Assembly: GCF_954871325.1 (NCBI RefSeq)
Contig: NC_088775.1
Location: forward strand, 85,475,561-85,539,560
Direction: 5' to 3'
DNA length: 64,000 nucleotides
Source of the DNA: Gordionus sp. m RMFG-2023
Taxonomy: Eukaryota; Nematomorpha; Gordioida; Chordodea; Parachordodidae
A program made the translations under genes and the position numbers. The notes below the pieces were generated by a model. That model did not search any database. It was given only the letters and a program-made list of their open reading frames with translations, and had not been told where the DNA came from. Positions 23,329 through 35,445 of this stretch are shown piece by piece. Within the stretch, counting starts at the first letter, position 1, and every line of letters starts with the position of its first letter.

Positions 23329-23758
23329 ATATAAATGTTTTTTGGCTTAAACTGTCAAAAACTCAAAAGCGTTCTCTAGAAAAGTCACGATGAATGTCAG
23401 ACGCATTTCAAAAGAATTAATTACACGCACCCTCTTACAATGGAATGCGAACTTTCTAAAATTATAAATTTATAATTCTCTTTATTTAATATACTCCAAA
23501 TTCGATTCCCATTGGAAGAAGATTCATCCTCTTGCACGTGATGAGGGTAAAATTAAAGGGTTCACCGCCATTTTAGTAAGTCCCAAAATGTTGTCTAAAC
23601 GACTTACACTATTATTAGCCTTTTATTTTTCGTAAAATCAGAAAATTAAAATCTCATTCTTATATTTTGAAAGATTTTATTTTTAATAGTTTACCGATTA
23701 AAACATTAATACAAAAAATTGAAAAAAATTTATAGATTGTTCCCGATTCACAAAGAAT

Positions 23759-26700
23759 ATGAGTCAACTATATAGATTAATAATTATATCAATTTGCGTT
23801 TGGTCTTCTGTCATAGTTCAATCAAGTATATATATTATGGATACGTCACTATACTATAATATTAAAAATGAATGAATGATTGAATAGAAACGGATGTACA
23901 CTTATTTTATTTTTTTTAATAAGAAACTATTAGCTCAGGTAGTAAATTTTATTTATATTATTTTTAAACTTTAACAATCTGTGCTATAAATATCAGAGAA
24001 CCTGCATAGGTCCACCATACCGGTTACAATTTTAAATTTTAAAGTCAATCATTTATTTTAATTTCTAAATTTAAAATTTTTGAAATAATTTTGGTTTACA
24101 CAAATCGTTTTTCAAAAAAGGAAATTAAAAATTTGAGTATAGTGAATGAAAGATATAAATTAAATGTTTTTTTAATAAAAAATAATAAATATTATCAACA
24201 GTTATAACTATACACAATAATTTATTTTTGTTTACCCCCCCCCCCCTTTTTAATTTTCTTATTTATTGTGAGTTGAAATTGTTTACTGTATTAACCTCAA
24301 AAGTAAAACTTCCGGAAAAAACATCTTAAGAATGAAAAATCTAGGGTTAAAAATATTTTTAAAACAATGGGCAGTTAGAATGTAAATAATTGGTCTGACA
24401 GACCCGAGTTAATATATTTTTCTTAGCATGTCCCTTTTTTAAATTTACCGTGAGAAGACATGTTTAAAAAAATGGTTTAGAGAAGTGAAGAAAAATAACA
24501 AGGAAAATCTATGAATTATTTTAAAAAAGACAAAAGTGAATTATCAAAAATGAGAAGAAAAATAAATTGAGAAAAGATATAGTAAGAAAAATAAAGTAAA
24601 TAAATAGCAAGAAGATAGAGATAAAATAAGAAGGAATAATAAAAATAAATAAAAATTTAAGAAAAAGAAAAATTTCTAATTTTTATTAAAAATATTTTAA
24701 AAAATAACGATTTTCCTTTTTTGACTGGGAATTTTCCTTTTTTATCGAGCTTTTCCTTTTATGATTTTTCCTTTTATGATTGAAACTTTACCTTTTTAAA
24801 TGGGAAACCTTGTATTATATATTTTTGATTAAAGTTTTACATATAATTACTAATTATCATTTACAAAAATCAAGCTAAAGATCCAAAGAAAATAACCGAT
24901 ATTAAAAGTAATGACCATTCTCTATTTATATTATATAATAATTTATATTTCGAAATATAAAATGTTATCATTATTTTAAAAGAAGGAAGGAAGGAAGGAA
25001 GGAAGAGGAGGAAATGGAAGCAAGAGGAGAATATAATTAGTACGAAAATTATTATATACAAATGTTACTTATGATCTTTTTTTAATATTAAATATTAAAT
25101 GATAGCTATGGAATGCCTGCCAGGACCAATTTTTCAGTATCAAAAAATGATATCGATGAGCAAAGCATTGGTACAAAAGCAATTAGAAGGAATATGGAAG
25201 AGTTTTAGAGATAGTCTAAGTATGCAGGTCAAGATAATTAATACGGACGATAAAATTGGATTTAGAATATACGATTGTAATTATGATAACACAGGATTAT
25301 ATGCGATCAAAATTGGAAACATCAGTATATATCAAGTTCAAGTAATTTTTATATCAGGTATTTTTATCTTTTAAAAATACATATTTAGCAATGTTTCTGA
25401 TAAGTTAGAAATTGAATCTAAAATAAATGTCGGACTAGCAATAATTAGGGCTCATAATTCTTTTCTATCGACCTAATTTTAGTTGATGGGCTTCACCTCC
25501 ATACCCACTATTTTGTAGCTCGACCCTCATTTATCCGGTCTTTAGCCAAGTTCCTTTTAAAGGTTTTATTCCTATTATTTTTAGTATTCCGTATATATAC
25601 CTTTATCAAAGAAATGTTCCAAAAAGATAGATCAAGCTTTATATTATAGCTATTGCTTTGAACAAGAGCTTGGCCGGGTTAAGGGACAAGGAGAAATTCG
25701 CCCTTCTAAAATTTGTCTTCCCTCTTAAATATCATTTTAAACTGAAAGATTTTTCACTGAACTTGCCCCCCTTACCCTCTGATGCCCTAAAAATGTATAC
25801 AATATATCATTATAAATAAGAATTTGGAAGAAAAATTAGTAAAAGTTAATATCCTTTTAAATATACGTAAGACTCAAAATTTTTAGAAAAAAAAGTGAAA
25901 ACCAATTAACTTTATAAAAATCTAACATAGCCAAAAGCCTACAATAAGTGGAAATAAAGACCTCCAAAAAAATTTATGGGGGGGGGGCACCTAACCTATA
26001 TATAACTCACCATTATGGTATTTTGAATTTCACAATATGATTTTTCAATATTAATTAGATTCGGACAAGAGACTATGTGATTGAAACTATATGTGATTAA
26101 AGGAGCTATAAATGAATCAGACAAATATTCAGTATATTATTTAAGCTAATAAATCTCGCATAAACTTTGAACTTTGGCGTAAATAAATTTTTTCTTAGTT
26201 CAAATTAACAATTCTCTTTCACGAACATCTACAAAAATTCCCCTATATTTATATTGTCCCATACGTTCCTTCAAACTATTCTTTATCATTTTTAATTTAC
26301 TAATCTTTCACAATTCGTGATAATATTAAAATATAGGCAAAAAAAAGTGATTTATTTACGCAGTTGTGTATATAGTTATAGCTTCGAATATTCTCATTTA
26401 CACATATTTTAAAAACTTATTACAGTTTTTAAAAGAGTTCTTATTATTTTCTTGTGTTATTTAATTAATACTAAAAGACCTCCGCACTAATACAAATTAT
26501 ATCGACATTAATTTCCTACCTGACGAATTATTTCATTTATTATTTATAACTCTTTGGACAATAATATAATGAAAAATATCAAAACTTGACTTTCATTTAA
26601 ATGTATTTTTTTTTTTAAAAAAAAAATGAAAATATAGCAATATCTAAATGATAATCTTCAAGGAATGCACTGATATTCTAAATGCTAAAAAAAAGAAATA

Positions 26701-27968
26701 TAGTTAAAAATAACGAATATAAAGAGAAACATAAGAATAACTAATATAATAAAATAAATATACACTCTATTTTAATTCCTGATCGGCCCTTTTATCTTCT
26801 GTTCGAAACTATAAATTTTCTCAACGAGCCATTGGTATTATTGCCAGTCCGCCATTGCCCACAAGTGTTTCATTTCATCGTTTTAAAGATATGTGTAGAC
26901 TCATTTATTAAATATCTTTTATTTTACATATTTGGTCTTTTTTTCATCAATATAAATCAACCGTAATAACCCTCCAGTTTATATGATTTATTATCTTTAA
27001 ACGAAAAAACGATTGTTGAATTAAAGGCAGGCAGAAGTGGTATGGCAAGGATACATTCCACACAGTTATGAAAATCGAGAAATTACTCTAAAAAGTAATA
27101 TAAAGGGCTCTTCAGCTAATATATCTCAATTTGGAACTGCAATATTAACATTTAACGTCGTCGAAATTGATATGGGAGGAGAATATGAAATAAGTGATGG
27201 CTACATGTGGGAAAAAATCATAATCATTGTCAAAAGTATTAAAAAAATACATGTATTATATGTTAAAAAATATACCTCAAAATTTAATTGAAAAATAAAA
27301 TAATCTTTAATATAAACATTGGCCTAACAATGAGGGGGAAGGGGTATCCCATTCCTTCGCAATTTTGGACGTTTGTAAATATAATTTTGAGCTAAAAATT
27401 TACCATCTCCAACTTTTATAAAAATATAATTCCAAAATTCTTAGAAGAGTGGTCTAAAATATCTAATAAACATTATAGTGAAAGGAATCCCAATTCTCCC
27501 CATGTTTTTCTATTACAATATTTCTAAGTATAGCAGTTAGTTTAAAATCACCTGTAATATTATTTTTAAAAAAATTATATACAAGGAAAAATATCGAGGT
27601 ATTGCCATGTAAGTCACTTAGAAAATTGTAATATGATAATAAAATTGACAATTTCTCAAAATACTAATAACCTGTGGATATACCATTTTGGGGAAGTTGT
27701 AAAGACAATATGGGAAAACGGAGAGAACGGCACATTCATCTATGTTTCGGTTCAAAAACGCTATCGTTCCCCTAAAGGCATACGGCTTGGAATCAATTTT
27801 GATTATTCAAATACTACGGTGCGATTAGTTCCATTGGTTGAAATATATAGATTCCCTCTTTTATTCATGCATTTATATAATCATTCGTATCTTATAAAAT
27901 TTATTATTTTATTATTTATCTATGTTGCTTTTTTTAAAAAATGCATTCCTAGTGGTTATAAATATTGA
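23759..27968 (+). CDS. Ig-like single-pass receptor gene, four exons
   Basis: Exon 1 (23759-23825) starts ATG and encodes a signal peptide, MSQLYRLIIISICVWSSV, ending in phase 1 at A|GTATAT. Exon 2 (25104-25357) is an Ig-like domain with the tyrosine-corner motif YDNTGLYAIKIG. Exon 3 (27035-27235) is a shorter Ig-like domain with DMGGEYEIS. All joins are phase 1. Exon 4 (27622-27968) opens at cacttag|AA in the same phase, gives about 80 extracellular residues with NGT and NTT glycosylation sites, a hydrophobic segment YLIKFIILLFIYVAFF, a KKC stop-transfer and a short tail, then TGA. An AATAAA follows 24 bases later. The domains lack the usual pair of cysteines. It would be a type I surface protein with no visible signalling tail. 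Gene limits and family are inferred from splice signals alone; exon 4 is the least certain. Confidence 0.62.
24480..24830. repeat. Dispersed repeat with CCTTTT array, copy 1
   Basis: It has a purine-rich part (aattgagaaaaga, ataacgattttcc) followed by several TTTTCCTTTT units and ends gggaaacct. The same order occurs at 49600-49920. It lies in intron 1 of the receptor gene. Confidence 0.6.
24981..25006 (+). repeat. (GGAA)n microsatellite
   Basis: Five to six consecutive AAGG units lie about 100 bases upstream of exon 2 of the receptor gene. Confidence 0.9.
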
Positions 27969-27991
27969 CCGGTAACTCGTAAATCACATTG

Positions 27992-27997
27992 AATAAA
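27992..27997 (+). terminator. Polyadenylation signal AATAAA of the receptor gene
   Basis: Canonical hexamer 23 bases after the TGA at 27966-27968. It supports reading the 27622-27968 frame as a terminal exon, although AATAAA is common by chance in DNA this AT-rich. Confidence 0.4.
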
Positions 27998-28580
27998 ATC
28001 AGAGATGCACTGGTACTCACAGTATCCGATACTCCAAGGTGGTTATTAAGCCTTATTTAATTCAAAAAAATAACGTTATACCTATTAAATCGCTCCAAAT
28101 TACAACTTATAGCTAAGAAATCTAAACCCTTAAACGCGCAAGAATAAAAAAAATACTGAATATTTTTAGTTCCCCCAGATTAAAAAAGGAAATTTTCCAT
28201 AAAAATTTTTTAATAGTCGATCAAATATTAAACTGAAACGCTCAGTAAAATACATGAAACGATTGGAAATATCTTTTGTTAGTTCTATTGTTTTTAAGAA
28301 TTTTTATTCAAGGTAAAAAATATTTTCTTTTCTTTTATAAATTTTATTAATATCGTCGCCTGAGAATTAGGTTATTCTTATACCGACTTTTTTGTCAAAA
28401 ATGACTTTTCTTTTGCATAAATCGATTTTTTAATAATTAAACCTTTCTATTTACATTAAATAAATCCGAAATATTTTTAAATAATAAAATTAAACCCGAT
28501 GCAAGTTAAAATACAGTGAATGGAGACCTTTTGAGATCAAGAATTTGACAGAATGCACATAAGTATAGTATGACCATAAA

Positions 28581-28774
28581 TTATGATTTAGTCTCATAAC
28601 GTAAAAACTCATCGTTTGTAAGGGATGACTTCAAGTAATTCATAACTGTTTCCAGAAGAAGTTGAGAAACAGTGAATGTTCCGTTGACTTCTCGATTTAA
28701 GACATGCGACTGAGATACCAACCAATGGCAATTCCTATTCTCTTTGTAATATAGGATATTTAAAGGTCGATAAC
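28581..28774 (-). CDS. Possible terminal coding exon of an unknown minus-strand gene
   Basis: On the minus strand an acceptor (ctactacatcag) opens a 64-codon frame in phase 1: YRPLNILYYKENRNCHWLVS, then NREVNGTFTVSQLLLETVMN, and LTNDEFLRYETKS with a TAA stop. The frame stays open 20 codons further upstream. Composition and codon use look like real protein rather than AT noise. I do not recognise the family, and no upstream exon was identified. It lies between two plus-strand receptor units. Confidence 0.35.
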
Positions 28775-28945
28775 CTGATGTAGTAGTTGAGTTGGTAGTA
28801 AACTTGCTGATGATTGGGTGACAAAATAAACGCAAAGATATGAAAGAACTGTGGGCTAGTTGAGTAGGTGGGCGTGTCTAATCAATCTGCCTTTTAGATA
28901 GAGTAGTCTGAACCATAATATTTATCGAATCAAAAATTTACCTCA

Positions 28946-29035
28946 TGCTCGTGAAGTTGCAAAGATATGATATAAAAATACGTTACAATGGTAGGGATTT
29001 AAGAATCTTTTTAGTTATAAGGCTAAACAGAAAAA
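28946..29035 (+). mobile_element. Short Ty3/gypsy-like pol fossil
   Basis: A short stretch reads KLQRYDIKIRYNGRDLRI, like the end of the RNase H domain of Ty3/gypsy-type LTR retrotransposons. It is a small broken fragment; no LTRs or other parts were seen. Confidence 0.45.
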
Positions 29036-29337
29036 GGCATGGTATGCCGGGAGTTACAGTAGGAATTCATCTATGTAGGTAAAATATTTTGAAGTTTCTG
29101 CAAATAAAATTGGAAAAAGAGTCTTCATTGCCCTAAGGATGACTCACCCTAGATATCAGTACGGTTGATTCTATAAAAAACCTTTAACAATGCTGTTGGT
29201 GGGGGACGGCTATACTCACTCCAAATAAGATTTATTTCTTAGATATATACTACATTATTATTTTTTAGTATGGGCATTTGGTATCGTTGGTATATGCCGA
29301 TAGCGTATTAGTATAGGTTGAGGAATTGGCTAAAAAT

Positions 29338-29392
29338 ATGGTGTCTGTGCATCTACTTTTATGTATTATTTGCGGATATATCCTCATTTTGC
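29338..29392 (+). CDS. Possible signal-peptide exon of the second receptor unit
   Basis: ATG at 29338 opens MVSVHLLLCIICGYILIL, a hydrophobic leader like the one at 23759. A phase-1 GT at 29393 would join it in frame to the Ig-like exon at 29567, giving an R codon; other GT sites nearby would create a TGA on joining. The donor (GTTCAT) is weak, so this remains a candidate. Confidence 0.35.
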
Positions 29393-29566
29393 GTTCATTA
29401 TTATCATGTTTATTTTGTAATTTGGTTTGATTTAATAATTATTTATTGTGTACTTTTTTTCTTACTCGTTTTGTTCCATCTTTCGCCATTTTTTTATCAT
29501 TTATATTTTGTTCGTACCCATTACCTTTTTTTTTAAAAAAAAATTCGAAATAAGAATTGAAATTAG

Positions 29567-29789
29567 GACATCTGGGTGAAACAGTAAACATATCGACTTT
29601 AGTCGCAGATGGCAACAAAATGAAATCTCCGGTGTGGATTCACAAAAAAAAATGGAATAAATGAGGAAATTGAAGGCTATTGGGTCAATGATTTGGCAAT
29701 GCTAAATGTAAATATCAGCAATCAATCTATTGGCATATACTCGCTGATAAATAAGCAACCAGAGGATAAATCATATCAATTGGCAAAAT
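29567..29789 (+). pseudogene. Ig-like exon with a one-base shift
   Basis: Acceptor gaaattag and donor AAAT|GTAAAA, both phase 1. It reads HLGETVNISTLVADGNK, then PVWIHKK; after a run of nine A the frame shifts by one and continues NEEIEGYW, LAMLNVNISNQSIGIYSLI. SIGIYSL is the tyrosine-corner motif. The exon length is one base above a multiple of three, so a single extra A explains it. It may be a real lesion or an assembly error in the homopolymer. Confidence 0.55.
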
Positions 29790-29905
29790 GTAAAATAATA
29801 ATCATAAAATTTCTCAATACTCTTTTTCTTGATAATATTTGGCAGATTAAGACCTAACCGAATTAGACTCCTTTTTTTAAAGAAAATATACCTCATTGGG
29901 AATAC

Positions 29906-29973
29906 TATAAAATATTTGAAATTTATAAAATTTTTGAAATTTATAAAATTTTTGAAATTTATAAAATTTTCTA
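29906..29973. repeat. 19-bp tandem repeat
   Basis: The unit ttgaaatttataaaatttt occurs three times in a row, right after the Ig-like exon. Confidence 0.85.
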
Positions 29974-31384
29974 AAAGTATATATATTTTTTAAAATTTTC
30001 TAGAAGTATATTTTGGGCATGTTTTTATTTAATAACTAAAATAACTTATTTATTTATTTTTGCTGCAATAAGTAAGGGGTAAATCGTATATTGTGTATTT
30101 TATATGAGAAAGATTTTGATATAGTATTGATTGCGAAACGATGATTCAACTATTTTATTATCTCTTTAGTATACATAACACTGTCAATACTTATTAAAAT
30201 AATTGAACATAATATCATCTCATATTAAATTGATGCCTAATCATATATATATATATATCAATAATTTAATTTACTAAAAAAAATAACATTCTGATATTAT
30301 TTAACAAAGATAAACATTTAAGTATAATATTACAAACATAAACAATTTTAATTAACGTTTCGAAAGTTTGTGAATTTAATTTTTTGATGTTTTAGACACA
30401 GCCTAAAAAATATTTAAAGTGACCAAATAAATTAAAAACTTATGACTATTGCAAATTAGCATTTATGATGTAATTTTTAAACTTTATTTCAATAATGCTT
30501 TCAATACTATAAGACGGCAACATTTTGTCTCTTTGTTCTATAATGTAGAATAAACATCATACATTTATCAGAGCTATTCAAATCTAACTTTTTAAAAATA
30601 CAAAAATAACATAATCAAATCTAAAGAGGGAATACATCAAAGATTCCCTAGGACCTGCCCTCTTTTGCACTGAAATTCAAAAAATAATTCTGAAAATCAA
30701 ATCTAACACCAGCTAACCTTAAATTCCTTCAATGATGCTATCGTTGCTGGCAACCTTTTTACAAGTCAATCCCACCCATAATTGGGAAATTCTCATTTAT
30801 TACAGGTCTTTCACTCAATCACCTTAAGTGTGAGATATTTATCTTAAATCTTACATCCAATCCATTAGACAATATCTACCGTGGTATCAACTGGAATGGG
30901 GTGGCGGGGGGGGGGGCTTTCGAAACATTTTATCCCTCAGCAATTTGTCTAAATTAAGCTATTATTTAATTATCTTCCTACACATCAATCCTTTTTTTAA
31001 TTAAAATATTTAATATTCCCAAAATCCTTTACGCCCTGAGATCTACACCGATCTACAAATGCAGCGATTTGCTAGTTTTTCGTGAAACCCAAACCAAGAG
31101 TCTCCTCGAAAATATATTGAACACAATTTTCATACTCACCCTGGCTTAAAGCCATATTCCCTAGAAAGTCAAGCAACATCTGTATCCAATCTCTACAACA
31201 ACTTTCTCATTTAGCCTTTATTTCAACCCCACTCAAGTTATCTCAATAATGTATCCACTTCTATAAATACTGAACTATTTCAGGCCCTTACCTTTTATGA
31301 CAGCAACAGCTTGCACACATCTCGCCGTCCAGACTCCAGAATTTAAAAGGATTAAAATACTTTATGATTCTTTATATGTCATAA
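29974..31384. other. Intronic AT-rich stretch with a poly-G run
   Basis: It contains a short TA microsatellite near 30247 and a G run at about 30905-30915. From about 30640 the base composition rises towards the retroelement fragment that follows, and may already belong to it, but I could not align it. Confidence 0.35.
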
Positions 31385-31804
31385 CAGGTGCATCGAGGAA
31401 AACCCAAATAAATATTAAATAATTCTGGCTATGAATTGTTGGAAGCATACTCCAGTTCCAATCTCACACCCTCAAGACTGGGAAACATTTATGCATGTTC
31501 ATACCTCTTCGCCTTAGCTGTAATGCGGTTGCACCCTCCATTTGCTTTGATTGTGGTCAGCCCATCGAATGCCTACTATTCCTTGCACTGCAAGTTCTCT
31601 CGCCGATGGCAACCCCGCCATAAATTCATTAACCATTCTCCTAGCTGCACCCACTCTAGAATCATTGGGCCTTCAAATGAAAATATCTTACGATATGATG
31701 GCATATCTCTTATCCTCTGGACGAAAGATCCCCCATTGACTTGGGACTACCCGTGTATGGATTTTAAAACGAAGACAAACCCTAATTTTCAACCATCGAA
31801 ATGA
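31385..31804 (+). mobile_element. Non-LTR retroelement fragment, C-terminal region
   Basis: The frame at 31436-31804 ends RYDGISLILWTKDPPLTWDY followed by PCMDF. This matches the C-terminus of the invertebrate retroelements whose RT lies at 6184, which read DGKRPDGLTLxPWxxGxxLVWD.TCxDT; the PD..(W)D pattern resembles a restriction-like endonuclease. An upstream part (RRWQPRHKFINH) matches GRxxRHxxLN. The first third is frameshifted against the family. GC content is well above the surroundings. Confidence 0.65.
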
Positions 31805-32470
31805 CGGAATTACTTCAAAAAAAAAATATGTTGGATCAGAAACACAGTATTCATAACATTAATTATCAAAATCTTGAACGTGTTTGGAAATTAGGACCTT
31901 AATTTTATCAAAAGTATAGAAAAAATGAGGCGACAGATTACAGGCAATCCCAACGAATGATTCTACCTTCTCAGAAGATTTCTTTAAATCTGCCTGTCGG
32001 ACCAATTTTCTAAGCATTCACTCCTCTCTAGGGTGATCTGTACCACTAAAAATCTTTATCTAAAATTTATGTATATATATTATTTATTTTTTCATATAAT
32101 TTTATATATTCTTATTTGCTTCCAATATATATTTTTGATATCGTTTATATTATAATTTTATTTTTTAAATTGAAACCGTTTTTTAAATAAAATTATTCAA
32201 ATAAATAAATACAAAAAAAAAATCAGTAAAGAAAATTCAAAAAATTTGACTTAAATTATATTATAATTTTACAAATAAACGTCTAAAATTCATCTGCCGG
32301 AAATTAAATTTTCTTTTTTTATTATTAATATGCACTTAATATTTTTAGATCATATTTTATGAAATTCATATTTATATTTTGAAAAGTTATTATTAATTTT
32401 TGATGATTTGTTAACCTGAATAAACCTAATGCAAACACTTGTACATATGTTTTTATGTTTAATTTAATAG

Positions 32471-32725
32471 TCATTAGATTCAAAAAACAAATAAATTATG
32501 GCGATTCTCTAGTTTTTAAATGGCCAGCCGTATCCGATTTTTTAGCTCCTAATAACTATGACCCCATACTTCAAGTGAAATACCCAGATTCTGATTACAA
32601 ATTAATAGATCTCACAATCAATGGTAATGATTTTATTTTCCGCACAAACAAACGTGTTCCTACCGGATTATATAGAGTAATGATCGATGAAGTCCTTATA
32701 GCCGAAATCAACTTAGAAGTGAAGG
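32471..32725 (+). CDS. Ig-like domain exon, intact
   Basis: Acceptor tttaatttaatag and donor AAGG|GTTTAAG, phase 1 at both ends, 255 nt. It is open throughout: INYGDSLVFKWPAVSDFLAP (strand B and C region with the W), then DFIFRTNKRVPTGLYRVMID (tyrosine corner TGLY) and EINLEVKG. It has no cysteines, so the canonical disulphide is absent. Its length (85 residues) suits one Ig domain. It belongs to the plus-strand receptor series; which mRNA uses it is unknown. Confidence 0.65.
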
Positions 32726-33069
32726 GTTTAAGTTAAAAAATAATTTATTTTAAATGATTTTCTTTATTTTTTCTCCCCTTGGTTACTTTAGGCGGAATTC
32801 TTATAATATTAATTAAATTCTTCCGAATTTCTAGAAAATGATTTGTTTCTCTTCTCTGGATTTGGAAGATTTATATTATTATTTCACTTTATTAAAATTT
32901 AGTACTGTTATATTTTTCAATTAGAATTTAGGGCCTACTCAGACTTGGCCCAAAAATAAAATAAAAATTTGGATAGTAAGAACTTTATCCAAATATTGTT
33001 AGTTTCTATACATACAGAAGATATCTTTAGTCATATAATTAAATATTTAAATTTACATAATTATTTTAG

Positions 33070-33333
33070 GTGACATTGTTAGTATAGAGACCCCTGACGA
33101 TGAAAAAGATATTAAGCTTGATGTAGGCAAATTTATTATCAATACTTCCCTTGATACAGTTAAAGTTTACTATTTGAAAGATTATTCGCTATTTCAAGAG
33201 GTTGAAGCGAATATCGTTTTAAATGGCAACAAATTGACAGTAAGCCTTAAAAATTTACAGCAGGAAGCCGGGGTGTACGAGGTCAATATTCTTACACTAG
33301 GACCAATTTTCAGAATTCATTCTATTAACATAA
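33070..33333 (+). CDS. Ig-like domain exon, intact
   Basis: Acceptor ttattttag and donor ATAA|GTATGA, phase 1 at both ends, 264 nt and open throughout. It starts DIVSIETPDDEKDIKLDVG, continues FIINTSLDTVKVYYLKDY and KLTVSLKNLQQEAGVYEVNI, where EAGVYEV is the Ig tyrosine corner. It has no cysteines. It follows the previous Ig-like exon by a 344-nt intron, the tightest pair in the locus, so the two very likely share a transcript. Confidence 0.68.
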
Positions 33334-34229
33334 GTATGAAATTTATGTATATAATATCAGAATTTACTAGGGGAGCTCGGGGAGCATGAAATCCCTAAAA
33401 GGCAAACGTTAAAATTAAAACTACTTGATAATATTAAATAAATAATATCTCATAGTTACCTTTATGTTTTACTATTATTACTTTTTTGGAAAACAAAGCT
33501 TGGGAAAGGATAAGCTAGACCTAGGGGAAAGATAAACTTTCTCACGAGGCGTATCTGAGCTGCAAAATATTGATTATTTCTAAATATGAAAATGATATAT
33601 ATATTATTGCAACTACTTTATTAATAAAAATGCCATAATTGAAAAGGATTATAAAAAATTAGTGAAATTTACTGACAATTTTTAAACAAATAAAGGATGT
33701 AATAAAATTGAAACAGGATACATGTGTCCAAAAAGAACATTTGGGACAAAGATTCAGAAATATGTTAGATACATTTATTAGATAATTGTATAATATAGTT
33801 TCATCTTCTTATTTGTCTTGATTTAGACAATTTATTTTATTTAATATTAACACTGAAACGCGAGGTTAAAGAAGCGAATCTCTATGTAACTACTTTAATA
33901 TATTTTATTAATACAACAAATCATCTGAAAAATAAATATCATCTTCCAACGGTTTATTCAGAATTTGTCCTTATCACATGAACGAGAAAAGTCTGTCCAT
34001 GGACGTTGGACCTATCCAGTAAGCTCCCAGTACGTCCTTAAAAAATTTGCCCTAAAAACGGTTCTTTGCAATGCGTTCCAATAGCCCATCCGTTCTAATT
34101 CCCAAAAAAGCCGAATTTTTTTATGTAACAATAATTGTAAATTTTACGGTTTATAAATGAAAAATTAAATCCTTTTTTTTATCATCTGTTATTTACAAGT
34201 TAATATTCTTGTAATTTCCTCAATATTTA
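33334..34229. other. Intronic or intergenic stretch, nothing recognised
   Basis: No exon passes both a splice-site and a protein-like reading test here. Confidence 0.35.
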
Positions 34230-35445
34230 AAAAGTTTTGATGGGTACAGAGACAAGGAGAAAATTATTGTTATTGATATTGATCTCGTATAATTAAAAAA
34301 TGATTTTTTTTTCATTTTAGTTTTCACCTTTTCGGGTAGTAAGCTCCTTCAATATCTCTTTCTATTTTATATTATTCATACAATCTAATTTATTCAATTT
34401 ATAGTTATATTAGCTTTCACTTTGTGGGTCTATTGAAGTTTTGGTCTTCCACTTTTTCGTTTCTATCATTTCAAAACTCATAACCTAATTTCCTATATAG
34501 TATTTAGGCCTTCTCATCGTATGTCCATATCTGTTCACATAGATGTCTGTTTTAATGGGTACTAGTGATCTGCATCGAGGTTAATTTTTCAAGCCCGGCC
34601 CGGCAGAAATTTTTTTTAAAATGTTTTGCCGGCCCGGCCTGAACCCGAAAATTTTTTAAAAAAATTAACCGGCCCGGCCCGAATTTATTTAAATATAGAA
34701 ATTAATTTTTAAATTACTCAAAATAAAAGATATATGTTATTAGAGTTTAGTTTCAATAAATAAAATCAAAAATTTTTATTTTACATATAAAATTCAAAAT
34801 AAAATTGATAAATTTAGATATATTTAAAAAAATTCCAAAGTACGACCCGACCCGGCCCAATTTTTAAAAAAAAAATTAGGCCCGGCCCGAACCCGATTAT
34901 TTTAAATAGGATGGTTGGTTGTACTGTCCCATTGCTTTGTAAAGTGGAACTAAAAAATTTACAGCTTTCAATAGCCGATACTGGTCATTCATTTATGTCG
35001 ATGTATGTTGTATATGTTTCATCTCCACTTAATGCCATAATTTTTAACACTTATTTGGAATCCAGTTGATCTGCCCTTTGTAATTTGGATCATTGTCGTG
35101 TAGTAATGTCTTGCATTATTCTCATACATTTTTAAGGTCCTTTTTGTGACGTAGTGACCACCAGATTTTTCTTGGTATTCTATCGTAAGCTTTCTCTAGA
35201 TAGAAAATAACAATTTTGTTAATTTTGCTTCCTTCCCTGTTTATTTCACTCATATGTGTCTGATTGCATGAATTACGCAGTCGATGATCTTCCAGGCATG
35301 AAACCAAACGGAGTCTCCCCTAATTCAATTCCGTCTCAATTTTTTTTCATATTTTATCGTAGATTTTTAGATAGTGTGTGACTTTATGCCCCTGTAACTT
35401 TGACAATTATGTTGGTCTCCTTTATTTTTGAAGATAGGAACTTAT
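34230..35445 (-). mobile_element. Non-LTR (RTE-like) reverse transcriptase fragment
   Basis: Minus strand, in order: VPIFKNKGDQHNCQSYRGIK (35445-35385), FYLEKAYDRIPRKIWWSLR (about 35210-35140), and near 34560-34500 NRYGHTMRRP, all typical of LINEs reading PVYKNKGD..NYRGI, DLEKAYDRVPRxxxWxxLR and RWxGHVMRRP. It is broken by shifts and stops and is interrupted by the GC-rich insert at 34566-34912. Confidence 0.75.
34566..34912. mobile_element. GC-edged MITE with GGCCCGGCC repeats
   Basis: Repeated GGCCCGGCCC blocks, each followed by T and A tracts, lie at both sides of an AT-rich centre, as in 19558-19941. It interrupts the LINE coding remnants on either side. Exact tips and target duplication are not resolved. 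Confidence 0.6.

Noticed and set aside
25495-25560. Possible exon after acceptor taattttag reading DGLHLHTHYFVARPSF
   Set aside because: No Ig-like pattern, and it would interrupt a good phase-1 junction series.
29318-29536. 72-codon hydrophobic plus-strand frame
   Set aside because: Composition is phenylalanine- and tyrosine-rich AT noise; only the other frame starting ATG at 29338 looks like a leader.
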